Shown piece by piece: positions 1-10,735 of a stretch of 64,000 nucleotides of DNA (positions are counted from its first letter, which is position 1; each line of letters begins with the position of its first letter). Location of the stretch: positions 2,244,188 to 2,308,187 of the forward strand of contig OX327691.1 in assembly GCA_946807835.1 (NCBI GenBank), given 5' to 3'. The translations under genes and the position numbers were made by a program. The notes below the pieces were generated by a model. The model searched no databases. It saw only the letters and a program-made list of their open reading frames with translations, and had not been told where the DNA came from. This DNA comes from Ailanthus altissimus. Lineage: Eukaryota; Streptophyta; Magnoliopsida; Sapindales; Simaroubaceae.

Positions 1-357
1 ATATAATTAATTATTTATGAATAATAAAAAATTAAATAAATATAATGGTCACAAAGGTTATCTCCGCCAATAAAGGCCGAGATGCACAAAGGCCATCTCA
101 GTCATTGCATCTCGGGGCCGAGATGCAATGACTGAGATGACCACCATCGCATCTCGCCCATGCATCTCAGGCTTGAGATGTGATGGCCGAGATGGCCGCC
201 GTCGCATCTTGGCCATGTATCTCGGGCCTATCTTGGCCATGCATCTCGAGCTTGAAATGCGATGGCCAAGATGACCTTTATGCATCTCGGCTTTTGTTGG
301 CGGAGATGGCATTTATATTTATTTAATTTTTTATTATTCATAAATAATTAATTATAT
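1..357. repeat. Fold-back (inverted-repeat) element, possibly cut by the window edge
   Basis: Bases 1-45 are an exact reverse complement of 313-357, both AT-rich. Inside these arms the pairing continues imperfectly: the stretch near 60-95 (ATCTCCGCC, then GCCGAGATGCA) matches the reverse complement of about 265-307. The centre is GC-richer and made almost wholly of the words GAGATG and CATCTC with GGC spacers. The whole unit could fold into one long hairpin, as MITE or fold-back transposons do. It carries no transposase. Because the left arm begins at base 1, the true end and any target duplication may lie outside the window. An 84-codon open frame on - inside it is a by-product of the repeated word. 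Confidence 0.8.
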
Positions 358-1546
358 TTATTTTATTTAATTATTAATAAATATAATTTTCATAAAAAAT
401 ACAATTAAGTTTGTATTTATTTATAAAAATTATTTTTATTTATTGTATTTATTTAGTTTAATTTAACTACATTAAATAATTATATTATTTATGTAAATTT
501 TGTAGTAGTATGATTAAAATAAATAATATAAAATAATTACAATTTTAAAAAACAAAAAAATTTAATTTTGATTAAAAAATCACTGTAACCAATACTCTAC
601 AATGTCAAAAATGTAAAAAATGATTAAAAATGCCTTTTTACTATTTAAACAGTACCTGCCACAATGCATAGTATAAATTTATATTTTATTCCAAATTTAT
701 CACTTTAAAATTAAAATTCATAATATTAAAAAAAAAGAAAGAATAGAAATTTTCGTAAATAACTAAAATTTTGAGGTCATTTTTTTAATTTAACCAATTA
801 TAAAATTTTTAACTTTTATAGCCGAGCACATTAAAAATAAACACAAATACCCTCAAATCTATTTTTTCCTTGGCTCAAATTTGTCTCAAACCCTAAAACG
901 TTTCCTTTTCACTTTAGTGGTTTGGATGGTGGCAGCAACGGACGATGACAGTAAAGTGAACAGCGGCAAGTATTGAAAAAATGTGGTAAATTTGAATTAT
1001 TATAATGTGTTGTTGATGAAATAAATTGAGAAAACAATAGAGAAAAAGTGGAGGAAAAATTATGTTAGTGGAATCATCAGCGATTCTGTCGGCGATTCAC
1101 ACCAGAAAAGTTAGGCGATTCTAGGCATGATAGTCTTATCATGCCAAGCCCAATCAAGAGGGTCATGCGTGACACTAATTAGTTTTTATTAAATATAATT
1201 TTATTTAATTTATTTAATAGTTGTCTTATACATTTATTCTTTTATTGATCTTTAGGAGTTGTAATTAGACATTAATATTTATTTACTAATTTGTGGTTAT
1301 ATGAATTATTTTATTGATTTTTATTTATTTAATTTTGAATGTTCAATTATATAATTTTATTTAATATATTTATATAATATTAGTTTTATTATTATTCTAC
1401 CATTTATTAACAATAATATTTATTTATTTATTTTAGATAATTTATTAATTTGTTATGTAATTTGATTGTATTTGTAGTATTATTATTTTTTTGCATTGTT
1501 AATTAAACCTTAAAATTAATTAATTTTTTTTTATAGGAATAACACA
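358..1546. other. AT-rich spacer, no gene seen
   Basis: Very AT-rich sequence with homopolymer runs and stop codons in all frames. A somewhat GC-richer patch near 850-1160 shows no reading frame or repeat partner elsewhere in the window. I cannot recognise MULE terminal inverted repeats here, although the mobile-element relic that starts at about 1547 implies an end should lie to the left. Confidence 0.6.
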
Positions 1547-1689
1547 ATGTCTAAAAGATTAAAAATTATAGTTTAAGACCATTTTCCTGCAACAATATCA
1601 TACTATTCAAAGACATAGATATTGGATGTTATAAAAGAGAAGTTGATAGAACATTAAAAAATAAATATTTATAGCCACTTGTGTGGGTC
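1547..1689 (+). pseudogene. DUF1985-like fragment, 5' part (MULE cargo relic)
   Basis: From the ATG at 1547 a single frame runs, with internal stops, up to the insertion point of the gypsy element. It contains ILDVIKEKL and ends in SHLCG. The same frame resumes at 12139 on the far side of the element when one copy of the gggtc target duplication is used. Residues and spacing resemble the start of the plant DUF1985 region found in mobile-element proteins, often beside Ulp1-like protease domains. At least two in-frame stops make it non-functional. The family call is from memory of the motif, so moderate confidence. Confidence 0.45.
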
Positions 1690-2579
1690 TGATATGAACC
1701 TTGCTAACAATGTGACAAAATCCAGCACCACAATATGGAATTGAACCCGAGATCTTCAAGACGCAGGTTTGACGAGTCTTAACCCTTGAGTTAGCAAACC
1801 AAGAACCAAGACTATAGATGGATATAGGACGCTACACCAAGAAACCCCAAGGACACTTCAAGAATCTAGGTGATAAGTCTGGTTGTTTGAACGCCACAAG
1901 AACAAGCTTGATAAGTTCAAGTCCTTTCAAGAATGAAAGAAGAACACAAAAACTCTCAAATATTATTGTTTGAAATCTGTCCTCCCACTCTCAATCTCCA
2001 TGGTATTTATAGAGACTATAAGAGATGTCAAGTTACAACTTTCAAATACAAATTTCAAACTTACAATTAATATAACAACAAAATTCAAACTTAATCAAAT
2101 TTCCAGAAAATATGCCTAAATCAAAGGGATTAAGATTCCTTGAATATTCAAATTTTCAGAAAACATGGTTTCCTTGAATATTCAAATTTCTAAAAAACAT
2201 GCCTAAATCAAAGGAATTATGTTTCCTTGAATATTCAAATTTCCAGAAAACATGCCTAAATCAAAAGAATTATGTTTCCTTGAATATTCAACTTTCCAGA
2301 AATTCTGCCTTAATCAAAGTGATTAGGTTTCCTTGAATCTGATTTGGATTGATTTGAAATGTATTTGGGCTTATGCTAGGCCTCCATGTGTTTGCCCTCC
2401 CACAAACTTGTTGAATCAGCCCATTTAATACTTCTTTAAATTGCTTGGCCCTAAGTTTTGTGATTGACCCATTTTGCAAACTTAATGTATCATGTGATTG
2501 ATGGACTTGAGCCCTTCCAAGCCCACGTGCGAATTCTTTGTCTTGTATGCGTATAGGCTGTGCAATGTCGTTTGCATCA
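1690..2579 (-). repeat. 3' LTR of the gypsy element
   Basis: 890 bp, nearly identical to 11249-12138. It reads TGATGCAAACG to GGTTCATATCA on -. Positions about 2096-2341 hold five head-to-tail units of about 53 bp (one shortened to about 34 bp), each with a core like CAAATTTCCAGAAAACATG followed by TTTCCTTGAATATT. Confidence 0.95.
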
Positions 2580-2639
2580 TTCTCCCCCTCTTGAAGAAGA
2601 TTTGTCCTCAAATCGTCGTTTGCATCATCACCTATATCG

Positions 2640-3530
2640 AAAGGAGATAAGTCAGAAACATTAAAGCTAGCACTAACACCATACTCACCAGGTAATTCAA
2701 TTTTGTAAGCATTGTCATTTATGCGTTCCAATACGCGAAACGGTCCATCACCCCTAGGAAATTGTTTAGAACGTCTTTGCTCAGGAAAACGGTCCTTCCT
2801 CATATGTAACCAAACCCAATCTCCTGGTTCAAAGACAACCTTCTTACGTCCCTTATTGGCCTGTTTGGCATATTGCTCCGTCCGCCATTCTATGTTTTGC
2901 TTTGCTTTCTCATGAATCTGCTTAATAAAATCTTCTTTCTTTTTTCCATCTAAGTTAACACGTTCGCTGAAAGGTAAAGGAGTTAAATCTAAAGGAGTCA
3001 ACGGATTAAACCCATAGACAATCTCAAATGGTGAAAACTTAGTTGCGGAATGAACACAACGATTATAAGCAAATTCAACATGCGGCAAACAATCTTCCCA
3101 TGTTTTCAAATTTTTTTGTATGATAGCACGCAACAAAGTAGATAATGTTCTATTCACTACTTCATTTTGACCACCAGTTTGCCGGTGACATGTAGTAGAG
3201 AACAATAATTTTGTTCCCAACTTTCCCCACAAAGTCTTCCAAAAATAGCTCAAGAATCGCGAGTCTCGATCAGAAACAATAGTCCTAGGCATGCCATGCA
3301 ACCTAACAATCTCCTTGAAAAATAAATCGGCTATATGTGATGCATAATCAGTTTTATGGCATGCAATAAAATGTGCCATTTTAGAGAACCTATCAACAAC
3401 CACAAAAACTGAGTCTCTCCCCTTCTTAGTCCTAGGTAAGCCCAAAACAAAATCCATAGAGATATCAACCCAAGGTGCATTAGGAATAGGGAGGGGTGTG
3501 TACAACCCATGTGGTTGATGCCTAGACTTA
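2640..3530 (-). pseudogene. Gypsy integrase core and C-terminal domain
   Basis: Open frame on - with the integrase catalytic core: first Asp in [12 protein letters not shown], second Asp in VSDRDSRF, and the catalytic Glu in [13 protein letters not shown], where most relatives have Asp at the second Gly. A GPF-type module ([20 protein letters not shown]) and the tail NVSDLSPFD follow; no chromodomain is visible. The zinc-binding N-terminal part lies on the other side of the nested element, beyond 7113. The frame is continuous across the target site when one target copy is removed, so this part was intact when the young element landed. The frame runs on into the LTR without a stop. Confidence 0.9.
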
Positions 3531-4061
3531 TGTCACGCCCCAAATATTCTCAAGCAATTACTCGAGTATTTGGCGCGCGACAAGGCCACCAAGAGGGGTT
3601 TTGGCCCATGATGTGTTACATGGGTTGAAGATTCTAGAAGGCCCAATGGATTTGGGTTAATGCCACATGTGTGTGGTAGGTGGGGGAGTTTTCTAGAAAA
3701 GGCATATTCCTTTGGATATACTTTGGTAGTTGGCATCTTTTGGAATATTCCTTAGCATATTCCCCACTTTAGATTTGGACCCTTGGATTAGAGTTAATCC
3801 TAGCCGTCCATTGTATATAGCTTTAGCTATAAATAGGTGGAGTTCTCATTTGAGAATTCATCCTCCAAATTGTAGAAATACTCTTAGCTTGTAAGTGTAT
3901 AGCTTTGTAATCTCTCTTTAGTAATAAAATACGAGAGCATTCTCTCAAACACTTGGTGTGCTTCTTCTTCATCTCTTTCTTTGGTTAATTGGGGTCTTGT
4001 AGGCTGCTTAGCACTAGCAAGTGTCTAAGGCCGCACGGTTTCGAGAAATCGGGTCGTGACA
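3531..4061 (+). repeat. 5' LTR of the Gag-PR-chromodomain element
   Basis: 531 bp. Promoter-like signals are visible: a TATA box (TATAAATA) at 3828-3835 and a polyadenylation signal AATAAA at 3923-3928, about 90 bp further on, fitting a compact U3-R-U5 layout. The sequence appears identical to 6578-7108. Confidence 0.95.
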
Positions 4062-4088
4062 AGTGGTATCAGAGCGGGTTCAAAGAAG

Positions 4089-6707
4089 ATGGTGAAGGAA
4101 GTTGCTGGAACATCGGGTATTACTCAAGGGAAGGGTAGAGACCCCAAAGCTAGGAGACATGGGAGTATTTCGCCAGAAAAGTTCGTTGATCCGAACCATG
4201 ATCTAGGAGACATGGTTATGAGGCTCGGTAGTGCTGTGAGCAAGGCGACGGACCGCCTTGGGGAGTTGGAGGAGCAAGTCCAGAATGTCGAGGTGGGCCT
4301 CGATACTCAAGGGGATGAGCTGCGCTCCCTCATCGAAAGCTCCATTGACGAGCATGCTGACAAGCAACGGGACTGGATCAAGGCTTTTCAGGAAAAGGTC
4401 TACAACACCATGGACAAAGTTCAAGCCCAAGTAGAAGAGCTACGAAAGGGGTTTGAAGGTGTCAAGGAGGATGTGGTGTTGTGCAAGCGAGCGGTCGCTA
4501 ACGGCGTAGCTACTCAAACTGCGGTGGCTGCACCAAGGGTAGAAGCCCCTAAACCGAAGGAGTTTAGCGGCAGACGGGATGCCAAGGAGCTTGACAACTT
4601 CTTTTGGCAAATGGAGAGGTATTTCGGCGCTATGGGCGTGCGGGACGAACACAAGGTAAGTACCGCAACTTTATACCTTTCCGATCATGCAATTCTGTGG
4701 TGGCGTAGGAAAAGCGAGGAGATTCGCAAGGGTACCTGCACCATAGACACATGGGAAGAATTGCAACGGGAGTTAAAGCGTCCATTCTATCCGGAGAATG
4801 TGGCGCACGACGCTCGCAAGCGGTTGAAAGAGTTGAAACAAACAAAGTCCATTGGGGAGTACGTAGAGGAGTACTCTTTGTTGATGCTGCAAATCCGCAA
4901 CATGACCGAGGAGGACTTATTGTTCAATTTCCTGGACGGGTTACAATCCTGGGCTGCCAATGAGTTGAAGCGGCGTGGAGTGCAGAATATATCCGACGCC
5001 CTTACAATGGCGGAGACGCTCATGGATTATCGCAAGGGGGATTCGGGAAAGTCCAGAAATTCTAAACCCAATCACAGTAAGGGTGGGGGAGCCAAGGAGT
5101 TTCAGCCTCCGGAGAGCAAGGAGGAGAAAGGCAAACCGCCCAAGTGGAAAGAACAGAAACGCAACGGCCATAGAGGTAATGGTCCGAAGTCTAACTGTTT
5201 CCTTTGTGACGGGGATCATTGGGTGAAGGACTGTCCGAAGAAAAAGGCTTTTAATGCAATGTACGAGGCAAAATACGAGGACGAACAGAGCCGTATGGGT
5301 TGCATGCAGCTGTTCAATTCCCTCAAAGCCAAGCGGCGCGCAGACGCGCCAACGGGGACGGCGCTCATGTACATTGAAGCCTATGTCAATTGCATCAAGA
5401 CTCAAGTGTTAGTTGATACGGGGGCTACGCACAACTTCATTAAGCGTGCGGAAGCGGAACGCTTGGGCCTTTATGTGGAGAAAGGAGAGGGATACCTCAA
5501 GTCCGTGAATGCTAGAGCTAAGCCGCTAGATGGGGTGGTTCGTGGAGCTGAAATTCACATTGGCAAATGGCACGGTGAGGTAAACTTCTCGGTAGCACCT
5601 CTCGATGATTTTGATGTGGTGCTAGGTATGGAGTTCTTACGGCAGTACAATGTGGTGTTACTTCCTCAACACAACTATATGTGTATTTTGGAGGGAGGGC
5701 CTCGAATGATTCCGACGGTAGACATGCCCAAGGGTGGGCGATCCAAGCCAAACGCCAAGGTCCTTTCCGCCATGCAACTAAGGGTAGATGCTGGGCGCAA
5801 AGGAGGGTTACATTCAGCCTCAACAACGGGGGCGGATGATGCGGCAAATGGGGGCAAGGATGAAATACCGAAGGTTGTTGCAGAAGTGCTCGGGGAGCAC
5901 AATGAGGTCAAGCCTACTGCCATACCGGAAGAACCGCCTTCAAGAGATGTAATTGAGGGCAAGTTGGAGCTTGAGATTATGCTTCCAACTATGGGGTTGA
6001 CGCCTCCATCGGAGATGGGAGAGTTGCAGGGGCAGCTCGAGGAGTTGTTGGATGCGGGTGTCATCCAAAAGTCCAAGGTGTCACATGATGTGCAGTTTCA
6101 GCACAAGGAGTGGGTCGAAGACAAGCAGCGGCGTGTCAAGCATAGTGCGGGGGACTTGGTGATGGAGACGATACTTCCACCACAACGCAAGTCAGCACGC
6201 CCACTCCACAAGGGCCTTGATCGTGGGGACGAGGGGCCAAGGTGGATTGCCAAGAGAGTTGGCAACGTCTCGCATAAGGTGGAGTTACCTTCGAGACAGT
6301 GGCAGTGGCGACATCAGGTGCATTCCGCAAGCTGTTGGCAGCAGTACCGTGGAGGTACGGGAGATGCAGAATTTGAGCCACACAACCGGGAACCTTTGGG
6401 GATTTCCACACGCCATGACAAAGGGGCGAGTCTTGAGTACTTTGTCGAGTGGAAAGGGTTGCCGGATGGGAGAGCACGCTTGGGACACGAGAGCGCACAG
6501 CCAGAGTTTGCAGAACGCAGTGCGCAAGTTCCAGCGAAGACGCGACGAGGGCGTCGCGTGAATTTGGTGGGGGAGAATGTCACGCCCCAAATATTCTCAA
6601 GCAATTACTCGAGTATTTGGCGCGCGACAAGGCCACCAAGAGGGGTTTTGGCCCATGATGTGTTACATGGGTTGAAGATTCTAGAAGGCCCAATGGATTT
6701 GGGTTAA
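4089..6707 (+). CDS. Gag-protease-chromodomain polyprotein of a pol-less gypsy element
   Basis: Uninterrupted 872-residue frame. The first ATG after the primer site is at 4089; in-frame codons upstream run back into the LTR without an ATG. Domains in order: a charged, coiled-coil-prone N-terminus (about 30-160); a retrotransposon Gag domain (about 165-320, with WWRRKSEEIRKG and LYLSDHA); a CCHC zinc knuckle at 370-382; an aspartic protease with DTG at 443-445; then only the start of RT (LLDAGVIQKSK, about 660). The frame passes directly to the integrase C-terminal module (SAGDLVMETILPPQ) and a chromodomain-like stretch (EYFVEWKGLP, 783-792), missing everything between. The last ~43 residues are encoded by the right LTR. 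The chromodomain lacks the usual SWEP-type continuation, so it may be decayed. The Gag probably forms particles; transposition would need RT and integrase from a partner element. Confidence 0.9.
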   Translation: MVKEVAGTSGITQGKGRDPKARRHGSISPEKFVDPNHDLGDMVMRLGSAVSKATDRLGELEEQVQNVEVGLDTQGDELRSLIESSIDEHADKQRDWIKAFQEKVYNTMDKVQAQVEELRKGFEGVKEDVVLCKRAVANGVATQTAVAAPRVEAPKPKEFSGRRDAKELDNFFWQMERYFGAMGVRDEHKVSTATLYLSDHAILWWRRKSEEIRKGTCTIDTWEELQRELKRPFYPENVAHDARKRLKELKQTKSIGEYVEEYSLLMLQIRNMTEEDLLFNFLDGLQSWAANELKRRGVQNISDALTMAETLMDYRKGDSGKSRNSKPNHSKGGGAKEFQPPESKEEKGKPPKWKEQKRNGHRGNGPKSNCFLCDGDHWVKDCPKKKAFNAMYEAKYEDEQSRMGCMQLFNSLKAKRRADAPTGTALMYIEAYVNCIKTQVLVDTGATHNFIKRAEAERLGLYVEKGEGYLKSVNARAKPLDGVVRGAEIHIGKWHGEVNFSVAPLDDFDVVLGMEFLRQYNVVLLPQHNYMCILEGGPRMIPTVDMPKGGRSKPNAKVLSAMQLRVDAGRKGGLHSASTTGADDAANGGKDEIPKVVAEVLGEHNEVKPTAIPEEPPSRDVIEGKLELEIMLPTMGLTPPSEMGELQGQLEELLDAGVIQKSKVSHDVQFQHKEWVEDKQRRVKHSAGDLVMETILPPQRKSARPLHKGLDRGDEGPRWIAKRVGNVSHKVELPSRQWQWRHQVHSASCWQQYRGGTGDAEFEPHNREPLGISTRHDKGASLEYFVEWKGLPDGRARLGHESAQPEFAERSAQVPAKTRRGRRVNLVGENVTPQIFSSNYSSIWRATRPPRGVLAHDVLHGLKILEGPMDLG

Positions 6708-7108
6708 TGCCACATGTGTGTGGTAGGTGGGGGAGTTTTCTAGAAAAGGCATATTCCTTTGGATATACTTTGGTAGTTGGCATCTTTTGGAATATTCCTT
6801 AGCATATTCCCCACTTTAGATTTGGACCCTTGGATTAGAGTTAATCCTAGCCGTCCATTGTATATAGCTTTAGCTATAAATAGGTGGAGTTCTCATTTGA
6901 GAATTCATCCTCCAAATTGTAGAAATACTCTTAGCTTGTAAGTGTATAGCTTTGTAATCTCTCTTTAGTAATAAAATACGAGAGCATTCTCTCAAACACT
7001 TGGTGTGCTTCTTCTTCATCTCTTTCTTTGGTTAATTGGGGTCTTGTAGGCTGCTTAGCACTAGCAAGTGTCTAAGGCCGCACGGTTTCGAGAAATCGGG
7101 TCGTGACA
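6578..7108 (+). repeat. 3' LTR of the Gag-PR-chromodomain element
   Basis: 531 bp, no difference found by eye from 3531-4061. TATAAATA is at 6875-6882 and AATAAA at 6970-6975. The upstream polypurine tract is at 6566-6577. Its 3' end abuts the second CTTA target copy in the integrase gene of the older element. Confidence 0.95.
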
Positions 7109-7112
7109 CTTA

Positions 7113-8800
7113 GCTTGCCTGCAAGTGATGCATCTCGCACAAATCCTTTCTACATCACGTTTCATGTGTGGCCAAAAGAAATGCTCATGCAATACACCTA
7201 AAGTCTTTGCTACCCCAAAGTGACCCATCAAACCACCACCATGTGCTTCCCGAACAAGTAATTCAAGCAAGGATGAATGTGGAAGGCACAATTTATTTTC
7301 TCGAAACAGAAAATTATCATGTAGATAAAACTTTCCACTTGCCCTTTTAGTGCAAATTTTAAACAAGTCACCAAAATCAGAATCGTTTGCATATAATTCC
7401 TTAATGTAATCAAATCCAAGCAATTTAGCATCAAGGGTTGAAAGCAAAGCGTACCTGCGTGATAGTGCATCAGCAACTATATTTTCCTTACCTTGTTTAT
7501 ATTTGATCACATAGGAGAATGTTTCAATGAACTCCACCCAACTTGCATGGCGTCTATTAAGCTTATACTGCCCTTTTAAATGCTTCAAAGATTCATGATC
7601 TGTATGAATAACAAACTCTTTCAGCCATAGATAGTGCTGCCAGGTCTCTAAAGTTCGAACTAATGCATACAATTCTTTGTCATAAGTGGAATATTTTAGG
7701 ACTGCACCATTCAATTTCTCACTAAAGTATGCAACCGGTCTTCCCTCTTGCATCAGCACTCCTCCGATACCTATACCTGAAGTATCACACTCAATTTCGA
7801 ATGTTTTAGTGAAGTTAGGCAAAACAAGTAAATGTGCATTAGTTAATTTCTCTTTGATTAGCTTGAATGCTTTTTCTTGCTCATCTCCCCACTTAAACGG
7901 AACATTCTTCTTGATAACTTCAGTTAAGGGTACGGCTATGCTACTGAAATCCCGAACAAAACATCGGTAAAAACTAGCTAAGCCATAGAAGCTTCTAACT
8001 TGTGTCACTGAAGTAGGCGTTGGCCAATTATGAATTACCTTCACCTTTTCATTGTCAACCTCAATTCCTTTAGAACTTACAACAAAACCAAGAAACACAA
8101 GTTTGTCCGTGCAAAAAGTGCATTTCTTAAGGTTAGCAAACAACCTTTCTTTCTTTAAAACCTCTAAAACAAGCTTTAAGTGGTCAACATGAGCATCTAG
8201 GCTTTTACTATATATCAGGATCAAAGTACACAACTACAAATTTTCCAATAAAAGCACGCAAAACATGGTTCATAAGTCTCATGAAAGTACTAGGTGCATT
8301 AGTTAATCCAAAAGGCATAACTAACCATTCATACAAACCATATTTTGTTTTAAATGCAGTTTTCCATTCATCACCTTCTTTCATCCTAATCTGATGGTAT
8401 CCACTATTGAGATCAATCTTAGAAAACACACAAGATCTATGTAGTTCATCTAACATATCATCTAATCGAGGAATAGATGGTGATACTTTACCATAATGTT
8501 GTTGATGGCTCGACAATCAACACACATCCTCCATGTCCTATCCTTCTTAGGCACTAGTAGGACCGAAACTGCACAAGGACTCATGCTCTCTCTAACATAT
8601 CCTTTTTCCATTAGCTCGTTAACTTGTTGTTGAAGTTCTTTCGTCTCCTCAGGATTACTTCTATAAACGGGCCTGTTTGGAATTGTTGCACCAGGTATGA
8701 AATCAATTTAATGTTCAATTCCTCGAATTGGAGGTAAGCCTGAAGGTACCTCCTCAAGAAAGACATCATTGAATTTCTGCAAAAGAGAAATAATATTGCT
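7113..8800 (-). pseudogene. Gypsy RT, RNase H and integrase zinc-binding region
   Basis: Read on - from about 8800 to 7113. The RT palm has the conserved [15 protein letters not shown] and [13 protein letters not shown] motifs. At the catalytic box the Asp pair is disturbed (YFD, an extra Pro codon, then DI), with a frameshift near 8215-8233, so RT is dead. RNase H follows ([43 protein letters not shown]). The integrase HHCC zinc module (HFGVAKT to CARCITC) runs to the insertion site of the nested element. A nonsense codon near 8708 and a second frame change near 8510 precede the palm. Length and order match other gypsy pol genes. Confidence 0.92.
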
Positions 8801-9187
8801 TGGCAAAGATCCAGCAAGATCGTTAGTACACAAAAGGGCCTCCTTGTACATAAGTACTATAAGGGGCTGTTGTGAAATTAAAGCTCTCTTGATCTCACAC
8901 TTTTTTGCAATATAGTTATATCTTTCCTCTCGGGCTGCAACTCTCTCATTTTCATTTTCACCATGTTTCATGACTTTACCTTTCTCTTTTTCTCTCATTT
9001 CATTTTCTTTTCTCGTAGCTATGGCTTCTTTCTCATTTTCTTTTCTCTTTTCACTCACTTTTTGCATCTTCAGTTGGTCTTTAAGAATTTGTTTTGGTGT
9101 TAATGGTACAAGTGTTATAGGCTGCTTCTTGATGATAAAAGAGTACCTGTTGGTATAACCGTCATGCGTGACTCTTCTATCGAACTG

Positions 9188-10735
9188 CTATGGTCGTCCC
9201 AATAAGATGTGACATGCATGCATAGGTACCACATCACAAAGTACCTCATCATCATATTTGCCAATGGAAAATGCCACCATCACCTGTTTGGCTACCTTGA
9301 CTTCTCCGCAATTATTTAGCCACTGAAGTCGGTATGGTCGTGGATGTTTCAAGGTAGGTAATGCCAATTTTTCTACTAATTCGGTGCTGGCAACATTGGT
9401 GCAACTCCCACCATCAACTATAACGCTACAAACTTTGTTGTTCACGAAACATCTAGTATGGAACAAGTTTTCTCGCTGATTGTTTTCTTCTTCCTTAACT
9501 TGTGCGCTAAGAGCTCGTCTTGCCACCAATGATTCTCTTTCTACTGCATATTGTCCTTCATAGTCATTTTCAAGAGGTAGCATATCATCCACTTCATCAT
9601 CTTGCTCATCTTCCGACTCGATCTCCCCTTGAGTGTTGATCACCATTACCCTTTTGTTTGGACATTGGCTAGCTATATGTCCCCTACCTTGGCATTTGAA
9701 GCACTTAATGTCACGATTTCTTGAAGTTGTGGATTCAGTTTTCTCTTGTTTCAACGTCGCAGCTTGTTTGGCATCCTTAGATGGCTCAGACTTAGGCTTA
9801 GTTAATGAAATTTCATCTCTTTTAGGGGCTGGTCGCCATGAGTTTGTGGCAGCCATGCTTGATCCCCTTCGAACTATGTTCCTTCGCTTCAATTGTTGCT
9901 CAACTTTGATAGCTTGGTGCATCATATCTGTCAACTCGACATAATGTTGCATCTCCACCATGTCCGTTATCTCTCAGTTTAAGCCATGCAAGAACCTAGC
10001 CATAGTGGCTTCTCTGTCCTCCTCTACATTTGCTTGGATCATAGCAACCTCCATTTCTTTATAGTATTCATCAACGCTCTTGGATCCTTGAGTTAGACGT
10101 TGCAACTTGTTATACAACTCCCGATGGTAGTGGCTAGGAATGAAGCATCTCCTCATGATGGCCTTCATCTCGTTCCACGTCTCAACAGGTTGTTCGTGAT
10201 TTCTCCTCATTTCCTTCAACAATTGATCCCACCAAAAAATAGCATAGTTAGTGAATTCAATTGCAGCCAATTTTACCTTTTTGGCCTCGGAATAGTTGTG
10301 ACAATCAAAGATCATCTCTATCTTCATCTCCCATTCTAGATATGCCTCAGGATCATTTTTACCTTGAAAAGGTGGAATCTTCACCTTAATGCTTTCTAAG
10401 TCATCATCTCGCCTAGGTATTCCCCTCCTAGCACCTATATCTCCAAATCCATGCCTAAATCTACCTTGGTTCATTGGTGGTTCATCCAGCTTATCCAACT
10501 CCTCTTCATCTCCAACATCTCCCCTTTGTACTCCTGGTTGCACTCGCCTAGGTGGTTGCCCAATGGGCGAGTTTTGATGCTGCCCAAAATTTTCCAGCCG
10601 GTCCATTCTTTCGTGAATTTGTTCTAATTCGATTCTCATCATCCGCCTCATTTCGCCCAATAACGCCTGCAACTGTAGGTTAGGATTGGTTGGTTGTTGT
10701 ACCTCTTCATTTGAGTTTTCTTGATTGTGTAACAT
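9188..10735 (-). pseudogene. Gypsy gag and protease
   Basis: Two collinear frames on -. The first (10735 down to 9974) is the Gag capsid region, with AYLEWEMKIEMIFDC and FWWDQLLKEMRRN, ending at a single in-frame TGA after FLHGLN. The second (9961 to 9188) continues in the same frame with a coiled region, a CCHC knuckle (CFKCQGRGHIASQC) and an aspartic protease whose active site reads VDGGS rather than the usual DSG or DTG. A further stop (TAG) follows LLGRP, where relatives normally have Trp. Without these point changes gag-PR would be one frame joined to pol. A charged Lys/Glu-rich linker (9067-8708) leads into RT. Confidence 0.92.

Larger units (their letters stand above)
3531..7108 (+). 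mobile_element. Young non-autonomous gypsy retrotransposon (Gag-PR-chromodomain, TR-GAG-like)
   Basis: A 3578-bp element with 531-bp LTRs (3531-4061, 6578-7108) that look identical base for base. The ends are TGTCACG and CGTGACA, perfectly inverted. The tRNA-Met primer site TGGTATCAGAGC is at 4064-4075 and the polypurine tract GGTGGGGGAGAA at 6566-6577. The target duplication is CTTA (3527-3530 and 7109-7112), or ACTTA if the last A of the element is shared. It sits in the integrase of the older gypsy element. It codes for one long frame but lacks nearly all of RT, all of RNase H and the integrase core, so it must have been copied by enzymes made elsewhere. Identical LTRs imply a very recent insertion. 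Confidence 0.95.

Noticed and set aside
58..312. 84-codon open frame on -
   Set aside because: It is generated by the repeated GAGATG/CATCTC word in the fold-back element, has no domain and is low in complexity.
4056..4088. Upstream GTG start for the Gag-PR-chromodomain frame
   Set aside because: It would begin inside the LTR and read through the primer binding site; the ATG at 4089 is the first plausible start.
4203..6604. Many frames of 70-150 codons on both strands within the Gag-PR-chromodomain gene
   Set aside because: They overlap the domain-bearing frame and show no motif of their own.
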